From Acanthaster planci (Eukaryota; Echinodermata; Asteroidea; Valvatida; Acanthasteridae): a stretch of DNA of 60,000 bases. The stretch spans positions 2,673,322-2,733,321 of the forward strand of contig NW_019091358.1 of NCBI RefSeq assembly GCF_001949145.1, given 5' to 3'. Made by a program: the position numbers and the translations under genes. The notes beneath the pieces were generated by a model that had not been told where the DNA came from, did not search any database, and saw only the letters and a program-made list of their open reading frames with translations. Below, piece by piece: positions 1-9,361 of this stretch (the stretch's first letter is position 1; each line of letters starts with the position of its first letter).

Positions 1-807
1 GAATTAGATTCAGATTCTAGGCCTACCAACTGAAAATATTTGGCTTGTGATTCTGGAAGTGTTGGGAACTATCTCCCTCCCAAAAAACTTGAAAGGCCGG
101 TTCACTCTTCTCACAAAAGTGAACATAAATGCCAATTTGTAAGGCCAGTTCAAATAATCGTGCTGCGATTTCGCGAAAGTTGAGCACATTTCAGCTCGAG
201 TAAAATTTTGCTGCCAAACTTTCGTGACTTCCGAAGGCCTCGTATGAGCCAGCCGTTAAGCGTCTTGCCCAAACCTTCCAAGGTTTTGCAGATATTCTCA
301 CTGGTTTAATACGAGGCCGAAAGATTTTCTCCGCCAGAAACCGTCCTTCTAAATTCCAAGTCTGTAATTTTCAGTCAAATTATAGTCATAAACACGGACG
401 GCTTTGATGTTTCCTCAGATTTTATTGAAATATTTTTTTAGATCATTTAACATCCTCTAATTTGTCACATTTTCAATAAATCTTAAAGGGTGAAAACAAA
501 AACTCAAAAAAGCAAACCAAAAACACAAACTGACTTACAGAAACTAGTCCCTCTCCATTTAGAAATGATCGGCCTTTGGCTGATAAATCCTCCACGAAGA
601 TGAGAACGTTCTTAAGGGGCGGGGATAGATCCGAAAAGAAGAGGTGTGGTTGGGGTGGTGATATAGAATTCAGTCTGCTCACAATGATTCAACCAAAGGT
701 AAAATATCTGGAAGTAACCTGTAGGGTTATAAAATTGATTTACATTTTTGGAGTGTACCGGATTTTTCACACACCCCCGCATACCCCCTGTACGTTTTTA
801 CCCTTAA
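1..807. other. Unassigned intergenic DNA
   Basis: I see no gene here. Open frames are short and overlap on both strands, with no recognisable motif. The DNA is moderately AT-rich and probably old repeat or spacer at the edge of the tRNA cluster. Confidence 0.4.
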
Positions 808-888
808 TTTGACAGCTCATTTGGCACAGCGGTGGACAGTAGCATGCATGCGTGATCCATAGGTCGCTGGTGCAAATGTTCAACCTAA
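808..888 (+). pseudogene. Degenerate tRNA-Tyr pseudogene
   Basis: The segment keeps recognisable parts of the tRNA-Tyr genes found further right: an agctca-like D-arm, gcggtggac followed by agtag, a short intron-like stretch, and atccataggtcgctgg at 855-870. The base before the anticodon is A instead of T, the T-loop is ruined and no acceptor stem can form. It is a decayed tRNA-Tyr(GTA) copy. Confidence 0.6.
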
Positions 889-1748
889 TGTTTCCAGCAT
901 CTGTATACCCTCTCTGTCTCTTTGAAGGTAAATGACGGCCATGCGGTAGAATAGGCCTATCCAGCGGGGAGGAGAGCTGGGAAGTTGTTCCCCACCGGCC
1001 GTGTTGTAATTCTTTTGTTAAATTGAAAGCGGCAATGTTTTAAAACAGTACTAACGCCTTTCTTTATGGGGGTGAGGATTATTTTATGGATGAAAAATTT
1101 GGACAGTTTTTTTAGCAAAAAAAAATTCTACTCCCCCAACCCAAGACCTGGATACTGGTGACAATATAGATTTAAGGCGTGGACATGTATTGTAGTCTGT
1201 AAGGTTGTTAATTAGGTTGCTACTATTGGCTCGACTTCAGGGCAACTGAACTAAAAATTTAGATGTTTTTTTCACGTTCTTCACTGACGATTTCGTTTTC
1301 TTGATCATGGTACCGTAACAATAATACCCATTGTACAAATTGCACTGGAAACTATATGAACTAAGGCCACTGTAAATGATGGGATGATGCGTTACCATGG
1401 TAACTAGATTCGTCTATATCGGGGGTTAATGTCTAATTTGAACCCAAATTCGTAGGTTAAAAACTTGTTTGTTGTACTAACTTCTCAGACTAGTAAGCTC
1501 ACTCGGTAGACAACCAGACTACGGTCATGTGTCTGGTCCCATCATACCATGCGCGCATTTTGGGACGATATACCCTCACTTTTAGATTGATAAAAAAAAG
1601 AAATCACTCTGAAAGATTTTCATAGTTAGGTTACATTCACAGACGTGGGTGTTACATAAGCCAAACACTCAGTTTCTTGACAAATTTGCAGGCCCAGAAA
1701 CACAAGACTCTATAATAGTTTGCAAATACCTCAAGGTAGTCTCTGTCA
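889..1748. other. Unassigned intergenic DNA with duplicated flank
   Basis: No coding region is recognisable. The last 110 bases (about 1640-1748, with a gacgtgggtgt-like motif) resemble the DNA upstream of the tRNA-Tyr copies at 2919 and 4681, so this is the left end of a duplicated tRNA-Tyr unit. A weak tRNA-like patch at about 1490-1550 is too poor to call. Confidence 0.4.
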
Positions 1749-1859
1749 CCTTCGATAGCTTAGTTGGTAGAGCGGAGGACTGCAGGAATTAAAGCCGGCC
1801 GTAAGTAACGCTGACCCGCATGAATCCACAGGTCGCTGGTCCGCATTCGGCTCGAAGGA
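1749..1859 (+). pseudogene. tRNA-Tyr-derived pseudogene, anticodon changed to GCA
   Basis: The acceptor stem is intact (CCTTCGA pairs with TCGAAGG, discriminator A). The exon layout is the same as in the intact tRNA-Tyr genes: exon 1 1749-1785, a 38-nt intron, and exon 2 1824-1859. The anticodon position reads tGCAg instead of tGTAg. The D-arm has a C-to-T change, and the T-arm (ctggtccgcattcgg) has lost the TTCGA core needed for the internal B box. With the B box broken it is probably not transcribed; if it were, the anticodon would be that of Cys on a Tyr body. Confidence 0.7.
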
Positions 1860-1865
1860 TTTATT

Positions 1866-2320
1866 TTTTTTTTAGCTTCTTGAGTCAGATTAAAAGAAGG
1901 AAACTGCTTTTCCTACAAGACCCATATCGCTGAATTAATCATCAACATTATTTTTCTTTCAGAACACAAAATAAACTTCATGTTTTATCCTGGAGTTGCA
2001 AGCTTGCATATAATTTTTAGTTTCCACGTGAAAGAAAACACTGCCGTTTGCATGAAATGTATTTGTATCAGCAAGTAAGGGTTGAGTGCGTATTTTTGTG
2101 GGAATGATATAACTTGTGGATAAGAGGAGACAATAGTTGGCAAACACTTTACTAGTCAAGAAATACAGGAACTCCAGCATAGTTAAAAAAATTTCGTAAA
2201 TTTGGATGGCTCCTTCGGTAGCTCAGTTGGTAGAGCGGTGGACTGTAGAAAATAAGTACCCGAAGGAAGTGCAGTCCCGCATGAATCCATAGGTCGCTGG
2301 TTCGAATCCGGCTCGAAGGA
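1866..2320 (+). repeat. tRNA-Tyr duplication unit, copy 1
   Basis: About 450 bp here, running from the tttagcttcttgagtca motif through the tRNA-Tyr at 2212, recurs at 4721-5176 with high similarity, including the stretch around the cctggagttgcaagcttgc motif. The tRNA is therefore duplicated as part of a larger unit and not as an isolated retroposed tRNA. Confidence 0.75.
2212..2320 (+). tRNA. tRNA-Tyr(GTA), with intron
   Basis: Exon 1 is 2212-2248, the intron is 2249-2284 (36 nt) and exon 2 is 2285-2320, giving a 73-nt mature body. The anticodon GTA is at 2245-2247 and the intron follows position 37, the standard site for eukaryotic tRNA-Tyr. The acceptor stem CCTTCGG/TCGAAGG contains one G-U pair. 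The T-arm ctggttcgaatccgg is canonical and gives a good B box. Oligo-T tracts downstream (from about 2329) can serve as Pol III terminators. The product decodes UAC/UAU and, in animals, normally carries galactosyl-queuosine at position 34. Confidence 0.93.
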
Positions 2321-2481
2321 TTTCAAACTTTTCTTTTTCGTTTTCTTGATTCATTCATTTTCTTGATTCATTCGTTGCCTACAAGACTCCTTTTTCTGAA
2401 AACAAACTTTTATTTTTATTTTTCTTTCAGAACACAGAATTAATTGGGTGTGTATTTTCATGGGAATGATATAACTTGCAG

Positions 2482-2642
2482 NNNNNNNNNNNNNNNNNNN
2501 NNNNNNNNNNNNNNNNNNNNNNNNNNNNNNNNNNNNNNNNNNNNNNNNNNNNNNNNNNNNNNNNNNNNNNNNNNNNNNNNNNNNNNNNNNNNNNNNNNNN
2601 NNNNNNNNNNNNNNNNNNNNNNNNNNNNNNNNNNNNNNNNNN
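2482..2642. other. Assembly gap (N), 161 nt
   Basis: The run of N interrupts duplicated DNA: the left flank matches 3157-3200 and the right flank matches 4433 onward. Assembly collapse between near-identical tRNA-Tyr units is a likely cause, so the copy number here could be higher than shown. Confidence 0.9.
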
Positions 2643-2796
2643 CCACATAGCGCCTACAATCTAAAATGGCCTAGACCCCACAGCGTAAAGGCTGCGCTCT
2701 ACGCGCTCGCAGGCATTTTACCATTTCTGCTTTCGTTCACACCCCCGTTTGGAAAATCGGGAATCACGCCCCCTTTGGGAAAATCCTGTATCGACC
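2643..2796 (+). mobile_element. Partial copy of the MITE-like element at 4284-4585
   Basis: From the ccacatagcgcctacaatc motif to tcgacccctgatattcac the segment is nearly identical to the right half of the element at 4284-4585. Its left half is lost in the adjacent N gap. The DNA to the right also continues as the same duplicated tRNA-Tyr upstream flank. Confidence 0.65.
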
Positions 2797-2918
2797 CCTG
2801 ATATTCACAGACTTGGGTGTCAACGTTTGTCAGAAACTAGGTTTCTTGACAACTTTGCGGGTCATGACATACAGGAACTCCACCATACATGTAGTTTGAA
2901 AAAATTCCGTAGATGGTA

Positions 2919-3029
2919 CCTTCGATAGCTCAGACGGTAGAGCGATGGACTGTAGGAATTATGGCCGGTCGTAGGTAGTGCAGACTTGCACGTATCCATA
3001 GATCGCTGGTTCGAATCCGGCTCGAAGGA
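2919..3029 (+). tRNA. tRNA-Tyr(GTA), with intron
   Basis: Exon 1 is 2919-2955, the intron is 2956-2993 (38 nt) and exon 2 is 2994-3029. The acceptor stem CCTTCGA/TCGAAGG is perfect, and the anticodon stem pairs ATGGA with TCCAT around the GTA loop. The T-arm is canonical. Differences from its neighbours are a D-loop change (cagacgg for cagttgg) and one A in the variable region (agatcg for aggtcg). T-runs follow from about 3037. It looks functional, though slightly more diverged than the copies at 2212 and 5068. Confidence 0.88.
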
Positions 3030-3156
3030 TTTAAATCTTTTTCTTTTTCATTTTCCTGATTCAGATTAAAAGAATTAATGTAGGAAACTGTGTTGCCTAC
3101 AAGACATTCATTTATGAAAAAACCTCAAACATTATTTGTTTTTCAGAACACAGAAT

Positions 3157-3282
3157 TAATTGGGTGTGTATTTTCATGGGAATGATATAACTTGCGGATA
3201 AGAGGAGACAAGAATTGGCAAGCATGGTTAGGGGAATCGCTATATTGGAGTCAGATCTCGACACTGTTTCCGAGCAGAGAGG
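3157..3282 (+). repeat. Direct repeat, copy 1 (about 126 bp)
   Basis: The segment starting agaattaattgggtgtgt recurs with few changes at 3595-3720. A shorter related stretch precedes the N gap at 2436-2481, and more diverged ones lie near 4945-5010 and 8470-8545. It belongs to the flank that travels with the tRNA-Tyr units. In one frame it encodes a short peptide (3215-3427, about 70 residues) rich in L, E and R, which might be a retroelement relic, but I cannot identify it. Confidence 0.7.
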
Positions 3283-3418
3283 GCTTCGCCAGCTCAACGC
3301 TTTAAAGACCAGAATTCGTAATTTTCAGACACTCTGCTTCGACTTGGAAGAAAGTGATCGACACCATGGGTATTTCAATGTCAAACAAAGGCTAGGCCTC
3401 GCTTTGGTGGTGGACGAA

Positions 3419-3488
3419 GCTCTGTAAAGTCAGTCGGTAGAACATCAGACTTTTAATTCTTAAGGTCAATGGATCAAGTCCCGGAGCG
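3419..3488 (+). pseudogene. tRNA-Lys(TTT) pseudogene
   Basis: The sequence keeps cagtcggtagaacatcagac followed by ttttaattct and aagtccc, clearly related to the intact tRNA-Lys at 10321. The D-stem, the anticodon stem on its 3' side and the acceptor pairing are damaged. It is a decayed tRNA-Lys. Confidence 0.65.
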
Positions 3489-3594
3489 GGAAAACTTGGC
3501 TAAATAATACATACTCTGAGTTTTGTAATGTTGGTCTTCTATCACATTAAAAAAAAATCGTTTGCCAAGAATTTTTGCCCAAGAATCGTTTGCC

Positions 3595-3720
3595 CAGAAT
3601 TAATTGGGTGTGTATTTTTATGGGAATGATATAACTTGCGGATAAGAGGAGACAAGAATTGGCAAGCATGGTTAGGGGAATCGCTATATTGGAATCAGAT
3701 CTCGACACTGTTTCAGAGCA
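3595..3720 (+). repeat. Direct repeat, copy 2 (about 126 bp)
   Basis: This matches 3157-3282 almost base for base. After about 3725 the two copies part company. Confidence 0.7.
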
Positions 3721-3800
3721 GAAAGGTCTTTTTTAGGGAGGTGACAAATAATGGGGAACATGACTCTTCACGAAAAATATGTATATAAACAAAAGATGTT

Positions 3801-4089
3801 TTAGTTAAGGATTTTTTTGCGGTTACACCATGTACAATATTCTCTTTTATGAGTATGTGTGGTTCTGAGAAGAACCGGTTTACTCTCGACAGTACACCGT
3901 ACACACAGTTACACCGTTGTACACACAGTTACACAGTTACACCATGTACAATATTCTCTTTTATGAGTATGTGTGGTTCTGAGAAGAACCGGTTTACTCT
4001 CGACAGTAAACCGGTTCTTCTCAGAACCACACATACTCATAAAAGAGAATATTGTACATGGTGTAACCGCAAAAAAAATCCTTAACTAA
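3801..4089. mobile_element. Foldback/MITE-like element with long inverted repeats
   Basis: The outer arms ttagttaagg... (3801 on) and ...ccttaactaa (to 4089) are reverse complements over about 85 bp with a single T/A-run length difference. An extra direct copy of the inner part of the left arm (3822-3894) lies at 3936-4008. The pair 3936-3998 and 4005-4067 is a perfect 63-bp inverted repeat around the 6-nt loop ctcgac. The 12-mer aacaaaagatgt occurs on both sides, at 3788-3799 and 4126-4137, and could mark an insertion footprint. There is no transposase. Confidence 0.75.
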
Positions 4090-4283
4090 TTGTCGATCCG
4101 CCATGCAAACCTTCAAGCGCTACCTAACAAAAGATGTGATTAATTATTGCTAGTCAAATTCCGAAGTTTTCATGTTCTTGATGAAAATATTTGAGATTCA
4201 CAAGGGATTCAAGCCATGCTCCATTATCTGCTCAGTATTTTGGAATATCATGCTATTCATCTTCACGTATTAGGTTATATTCA

Positions 4284-4585
4284 GGGGCGGTACCAAGGGG
4301 GCGTGGGGGCGCACGCCCCCTTTTTTCACAAAAAAATATATATAAATGCATAAATCTTAAAAAAGAGGAAATAGATGGAGGGAGAAGAAGGAGAAAAAAA
4401 CGAGGGGTCATAGTGCCTAAAATGGCACCACATAGCGCCTACAATCTAAAATGGCCTAGACCCCACAGCGTAAAGGCTGCGCGCTACGCGCTCGCAGGCA
4501 TTACACCATTTCTGCTTTCGTTCACACCCCCGTTTGGAAAATCGGGAATCACACCCCCTTTGGGAAAATCCTGGATCGACCCCTG
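4284..4585 (+). mobile_element. MITE-like element, about 302 bp
   Basis: The element starts ggggcggtaccaaggggg and ends gatcgacccctg, so its ends are short imperfect inverted repeats. It is flanked by the 7-bp direct repeat atattca (4277-4283 and 4586-4592), consistent with a target site duplication. A partial copy lies at 2643-2796. It contains no protein-coding capacity that I recognise. Confidence 0.6.
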
Positions 4586-4680
4586 ATATTCACAGTCTTG
4601 GGTGTCAACGTTTGTCAGAAATTTCGCAAGTCCGGAATTTCGGGAACTCTGTCATAGTTTGAAAAAAATCGACACCGTGA

Positions 4681-4716
4681 ATCCATAGGTCGCTGGTTCG
4701 AATCTGGCTCAAAGGA
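4681..4716 (+). pseudogene. Half tRNA-Tyr: exon 2 only
   Basis: Only the 3' exon of tRNA-Tyr is present (atccataggtcgctgg followed by a T-arm and a mutated acceptor, ctcaaagga). The upstream flank normally found before a tRNA-Tyr (an A-run, then tcgacacc) is joined directly to it, so exon 1 and the intron are deleted. It cannot fold into a tRNA. Confidence 0.8.
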
Positions 4717-4720
4717 TTTA

Positions 4721-5176
4721 TTTTTTTTTAGTTTCTTGAGTCAAATTAAAAGAAGGAAACTGCTTTCCCTACAAGACCCATATCGCTGAATTAATCATCA
4801 AACATTATTTTTCTTTCAGACCACAAAATAAACTTCATGTTTTATCCTGGAGTTGCAAGCTTGCATATAGTTTTTAGTTTCCACGTGAAAGAAAACACTG
4901 CCGTTTGCATGAAATGTACTTGTATCAGCAAGTAAGGGTTGAGTGTGTATTTTTGTGGGAATGATATAACTTGTGGATAAGAGGAGACAAGAATTGGCAA
5001 GCACTTTGTTAGTCAAGAAATACAAGAACTCCAGCATAGTTAAAAAAAATCGGGACACTGAATGGCTCCTTCGGTAGCTCAGTTGGTAGAGCGGTGGACT
5101 GTAGGAATTAAGGGCCGGTAGGTTAAGCAGTCCCGCATGAATCCATAGGTCGCTGGTTCGAATCCGGCTCGAAGGA
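4721..5176 (+). repeat. tRNA-Tyr duplication unit, copy 2
   Basis: The segment is near-identical to 1866-2320 through the flank and the tRNA-Tyr gene. The match starts just after the half tRNA at 4681, as copy 1 starts just after the pseudogene at 1749, so whole tRNA-plus-spacer units were duplicated. Confidence 0.75.
5068..5176 (+). tRNA. tRNA-Tyr(GTA), with intron
   Basis: Exon 1 is 5068-5104, the intron is 5105-5140 (36 nt) and exon 2 is 5141-5176. Both exons equal those of the gene at 2212, including the CCTTCGG acceptor with its G-U pair. The intron differs in its central part. The A and B boxes are intact, and TTTT follows within about 10 nt. This is likely a functional gene. Confidence 0.93.
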
Positions 5177-6151
5177 ATTATCTTTTCTTTTAGATTAAAA
5201 CTCTGGAATTGCCTTGCCTACAAGGCCCTTATCTCTGTATTAGTCACCACACATCAATTTCCTTCAGAATTTCCTTTCTTTCCAGAATTTATTTCATGTT
5301 TTTTCCTTGAGTTGCAAGTAGTGTAACATTGCAACAATTTCGGGATTAAAAGCAAACTTTTGGTGTTATCAGATGAAAAGACCAAAATGTATTACTTCAT
5401 CACCGCTGGTGTTACTTTATACACATACAAGAGTTAAAATGCACTGGAGGGTGTTAAAAGTAACACCAACAGCTTTGAAATAACACCAAAAATTTTAACA
5501 CAGGTGGAATGTATTGGATTGGTCCTCTGATAACGCCAGGCTTTTTGTCGTGATTTGTTATGATTTTATTGTGATTTTTTTCCAAGTGAAACATTCTGCA
5601 CGTTTGAATGCATTGTAATTATTTTGTAAACAGGTATTGGGGCGAGCACAGTATAGTCCACAAACGTGGCGAGCTTCGACGTTCACTTGACTTTCTTCAC
5701 ACAACGTTACCAAGCCTCTTTCTTGAAAAACGTAGAACTCCTTTGGCTAAAAACTTGCACTATTACTTTCATGATACACGGTGTTGAACCTTTGTGAATA
5801 ATTTCAGGGTCATGAAATTTCCTTCGAAATCCAAAGTTTCGGCGTCCGGACATTGGGCTCAAATTAAGATGAGTGTTCCCTAACGTGGCGCACTTGAAAA
5901 AAATCTCAGAAAATCCCACATAAACATTTACAAAATCCTTTGAAGTTGATAAATCCTTGTAAATCACCATTACTGCCACTCCGAAAACCATCCACATGTT
6001 TGTGGGAATTTTTTTCCCTATTTGGGCACATTTTTGAAGAGTTCATTTCGCATATCGGAAAAAAATCTGAGCAAAAAAATATTGCTCTGTTAAGACACAA
6101 TAGTCGGAAAGTGAAAGTGCGCTACGTTAGGGTACATCAACAACACAAACA

Positions 6152-6229
6152 TCCTTAGTTGTAAGCGATGGACTTCAGTCATAACGCGTGATGTCAAGCG
6201 CCATCGTTTTCAAATCCGGCTTGTAGCGA
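6152..6229 (+). pseudogene. Probable tRNA-Tyr remnant
   Basis: The parts agttgtaagcgatggactt, then a spacer, then caaatccggctt line up in order with the D-arm/anticodon arm and T-arm of the intact tRNA-Tyr genes. The stems are broken and the anticodon is lost. The call rests on similarity only. Confidence 0.4.
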
Positions 6230-6457
6230 AGTTTTTTTTTTATTTTCTTGTTTTGACAAAAAGGTTTGTACATTGGGTGCAATAATGGTGAAAGCTTGAT
6301 TTGAACATGGCTCAAAGTGATCTCTGTCCAATTTGTTTTCACGGGCAAACATTTCATAGCGTTGTTATAAATAGCACTGATGAGCAGCCGTATAAAAACG
6401 GGCTTATCCGATACCACCGCGCTTAATTTTTGCTCGCTTGTTCAAAACTACACGAAC

Positions 6458-6522
6458 AGTGGACGAAGCTTGCGTTTTCTTGCTTATAGGTATCTGGTTC
6501 GTCTCTGGCTCAAATGAATTAA
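6458..6522 (+). pseudogene. Possible tRNA-Tyr remnant
   Basis: The motif cttataggtatctggttcg followed by tctctggctcaaatgaa resembles the 3' exon of tRNA-Tyr, and cagtggacgaag upstream resembles exon 1. It is heavily mutated. Confidence 0.35.
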
Positions 6523-7204
6523 CCTTTCCCTGTTCTCAAGGCCCATATTCTGTATCGGCCTTACAGAGCTTGGATGGAAGCCGCCGCCTCATCCCCATCG
6601 ATATTTCATTCGATATCGCCGCAGTGCATTTTTTCAGAAGCTGAGCCTTTCGAAGTTTTTAGAGTAACTCGTTTCGGTCATTTTGACACCAATTTTGAGG
6701 AAATCGAATACAATGGTCTTGCGTAGAGTGAATTTTTCAGAGAAAGGTCAGCCAAAATTATATTGGCTATATTTTGGGTATATTTTTCTATTTCGGTTCT
6801 CAATGTAAGCGGGCTACCGCGCATGTAGCCTGTAGCTTCAAATGGCCACAAGACGAAAAAACATACGTTTGATTGAGTTCAAACGTCCGATTTGTAATGA
6901 TAGGGATTTTTTTCACATACTTGCATGCTAAGCATTAAAATACTCAATTGCGGCACAGCCGAGTTGGGGGGGGGGCAGAATTCCACCCCGGCTATGAGAT
7001 GGGCCAAAATAACCCGGCTCTGGTAGGTTAAATCAAACATAATTTTCTGTCAGAACATGAAATTAACTTCATGCAGGCCTACCATATTATCCAGCACTTT
7101 TGTAAACTTTAGTTCTTTTCTTGTTTCCTAATCGAAAACTTGTACCTTTACATGAACTAAAATTATAATACTAGCAAATATAAGGTCCAGTTCAAAACGT
7201 ACAT

Positions 7205-7293
7205 CCTTCGATAGCTCAGTTGGTAGAGCGGTGGACTGTAGTCAAGTGCAAGCATGCATCCATAGGTCGCCGGTTCAATTCCGGCTCGAAGGA
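7205..7293 (+). tRNA. tRNA-Tyr(GTA), short intron
   Basis: Exon 1 is 7205-7241, the intron is only 16 nt (7242-7257, ending agcatgc) and exon 2 is 7258-7293. The acceptor stem is perfect (CCTTCGA/TCGAAGG). The T-arm reads gccggttcaattccggc, a compensated C-G change relative to the other copies. TTTTT follows at 7302-7306, a good Pol III stop. The flanks do not match the 2212/5068 unit, so this is an older or independently placed copy. Confidence 0.92.
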
Positions 7294-8617
7294 GTGCTGC
7301 TTTTTGACAAGTGCTTTACATTCGGACAACAGAACCATATTTTTTCACTTCTACTCGTATGTGACAGTTTCACGTACTTATTCACATACGTACGGAAATA
7401 ATTTTATGCATGTGGTGGTAAATGTTTCCGTACAGATTGGACCGTATTAACGTACATGTACTTAGAATCCAGGAACGAGCGGCCTGAGGTTTGCCCAGGC
7501 TTGTTTGCGCAAATGTCCTGCGTAACAGCGGCAAGGCGAGAAGTTATGATTAACAGAGAAGCCAGGCAACATTAATCACCTTGCTTACCGCGAGATCGGG
7601 CTGCCAATTAAACAGGACCCAAAAGATGGTGTTCTCCAGCAAAATCTTTCAAACTGATTTCTTATACATGTATTTGTAACAACGGCACCGTGATGTGAGT
7701 GTGTGTGATCCATCTTTGTGATCCAGCAGAGGCGTACATCTCCTTTTTGATACAAGATGAAAAATGGTACTTTACAGATTCTATTTCCGTCACGACCCTT
7801 ATTTAGACAGGTGTGCGTTCTCATGCTGTTTAATAACTCAGAGTAAAAATCGCACAATCGCATTCCGCAAAGTTGAAATAGTGTATAGGCTAACAAAAAC
7901 AATGCACCGGTGAGTGTAGGACATTGGTTTGGGTTGTTTCCACCCCTTCAGCCATCAAAAATTAGAAATTAAAGCAAAACAACAAAAAACGGCAGTCCTG
8001 TTCAAAAACCTCCTTGACAGTTATTTCCCCGCCCCTTGAGCCAAACCTTAAGCCGACTTTTGCTATGTTAACCATCTTGATATCAAGCAGGAGCTTGTTT
8101 GCAGACGCCTGCGTCGATGAAGAAGGGGTATTGTCTATTATTTTCACGGTGCCTCTCAGTTCGCTTCTAAACGGTGGTGTCAAAATGACGGAAACCATCC
8201 AGAGGAAAGGGTGGATCCAGAACCATGTGAGGGACAGGGGGAGGGGGGCAATTCTGGGTGGTGAATTGGGAATTTCTTCCGGTAATCTTTTATTGCCTTC
8301 AGAGGGTTGAGTCTAAATTTCGGGGCGTTTTGCACGCTTTTTGAAGGAGGGAAAAAAGAAATAATCCCCCTTCAAATTGCTACACGACGACAATTCCTCC
8401 TTGGAAGTACCCCCCGCCCCATTTGCCAGTGTTTAATAATTGCTGGTATGGAAAGGTATCAATTAATTTTGGGTATTTATTTATTTATTTATTTGGAGGA
8501 ATGATATTAAATGAATACATGAGGAGACAAGAACGGGCATGCGCGGTACCGGTTGGAAAGACGTTTATAGCAGAGCTGGTGGGCTTTACTGGTTCAACGT
8601 TTTTACGGTGAGAATTA
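7294..8617. other. Spacer, no gene recognised
   Basis: The stretch holds short ORFs only. G-rich tracts occur at about 8230-8260. At 8470-8545 the motif gaggaatgatatta and then gaggagacaagaacgggca is a diverged copy of the flank of the tRNA-Tyr units (compare 3178-3220), with a (tatt)n run in front of it. Confidence 0.4.
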
Positions 8618-8840
8618 CACTACTCAACAAACGTCACGTCAAGGGCCACTTTTTTTATCTTGTTTTTTTTTCTAAGCAATGAGCTTTCTTTTCTTTCTTT
8701 TTTTTTTTGTCTAAATGGTGTTCTCATTGGAATCAAAAATTTGAAAATGTGCAATGTTGCAAGAGACATTCAGCAGTAAAACATCTCATATAAAAAGTAT
8801 ACACGAAATAAAAAGGGGTCCTTGACGTTTTTGAGTAGTG
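8618..8840. mobile_element. MITE-like element with inverted ends
   Basis: The left end cactactcaacaaacgtca and the right end tgacgtttttgagtagtg are inverted repeats of about 18 bp, enclosing 223 bp of T-rich DNA without coding capacity. TA precedes the left end, as for a Tc1/mariner-type target, but the right side reads TG, so the superfamily is uncertain. Confidence 0.6.
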
Positions 8841-9244
8841 TGCTTACTGAGGAAATAAATAGGTGCCTGGCCGGTCTTAAACGTTTGGATCAGGAGAATG
8901 GACGCCAAAAATACCTGAGCCGAATGGGCATTTTCGGCATTGGGCCAGTATTAAACACTTCTTGTATACGTACCTTCCCTGGCTTAACTTGCTATGAAAC
9001 AGGGTAGGCATACACACTTCCATTAACTTTATATAGTTCCGTTTGTGACCCAGCAATACTTATAACACGTGTTTTGGGTGCGCTTTGCGTCACACTGTGT
9101 GGTATACAAACTTGCAGAGATTGTTTCTCTGAAGGAATGAAACTGAACGCGTTCAACGAATACGGATCCAGAGCGGACCAAAACGTTTTCGTGAAAAGAC
9201 GGTGGTGGTTTTCACTCTGCCAAAAACGCCAATCAACGGTGTGT
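8841..9244. other. Spacer, no gene recognised
   Basis: No coding or RNA feature is recognised between the MITE and the next tRNA-Tyr. Confidence 0.4.
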
Positions 9245-9361
9245 CCTTCGATAGCTCAGTTGGAAGAGCGGTGGACTGTAGGCAGGTCTTGGTACGATTA
9301 AAAGCACGGTACGTTACCGGCAAAAATCCATAGGTCGCTGGTTCGAATCCGGCTCGAAGGA
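9245..9361 (+). tRNA. tRNA-Tyr(GTA), long intron
   Basis: Exon 1 is 9245-9281, the intron is 9282-9325 (44 nt, the longest of the set) and exon 2 is 9326-9361. The acceptor stem is perfect, the anticodon is GTA and the T-arm is canonical. One D-loop base differs (tggaagagc for tggtagagc). A T6 run follows at about 9369. It is likely functional. Confidence 0.91.

Larger units (their letters stand above)
5177..7204. other. Spacer between tRNA-Tyr genes
   Basis: No protein gene is recognisable. At about 5355-5515 the motif ggtgtta and its complement taacacc recur many times in both orientations, as in short foldback repeats. Two weak tRNA-Tyr remnants lie inside and are listed separately. A G-run is at about 6966. 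Confidence 0.45.

Noticed and set aside
1486-1556. tRNA-like patch (agctcactcggtagacaacc)
   Set aside because: Only a D-arm-like and an anticodon-stem-like piece are seen; there is no T-arm or acceptor stem.
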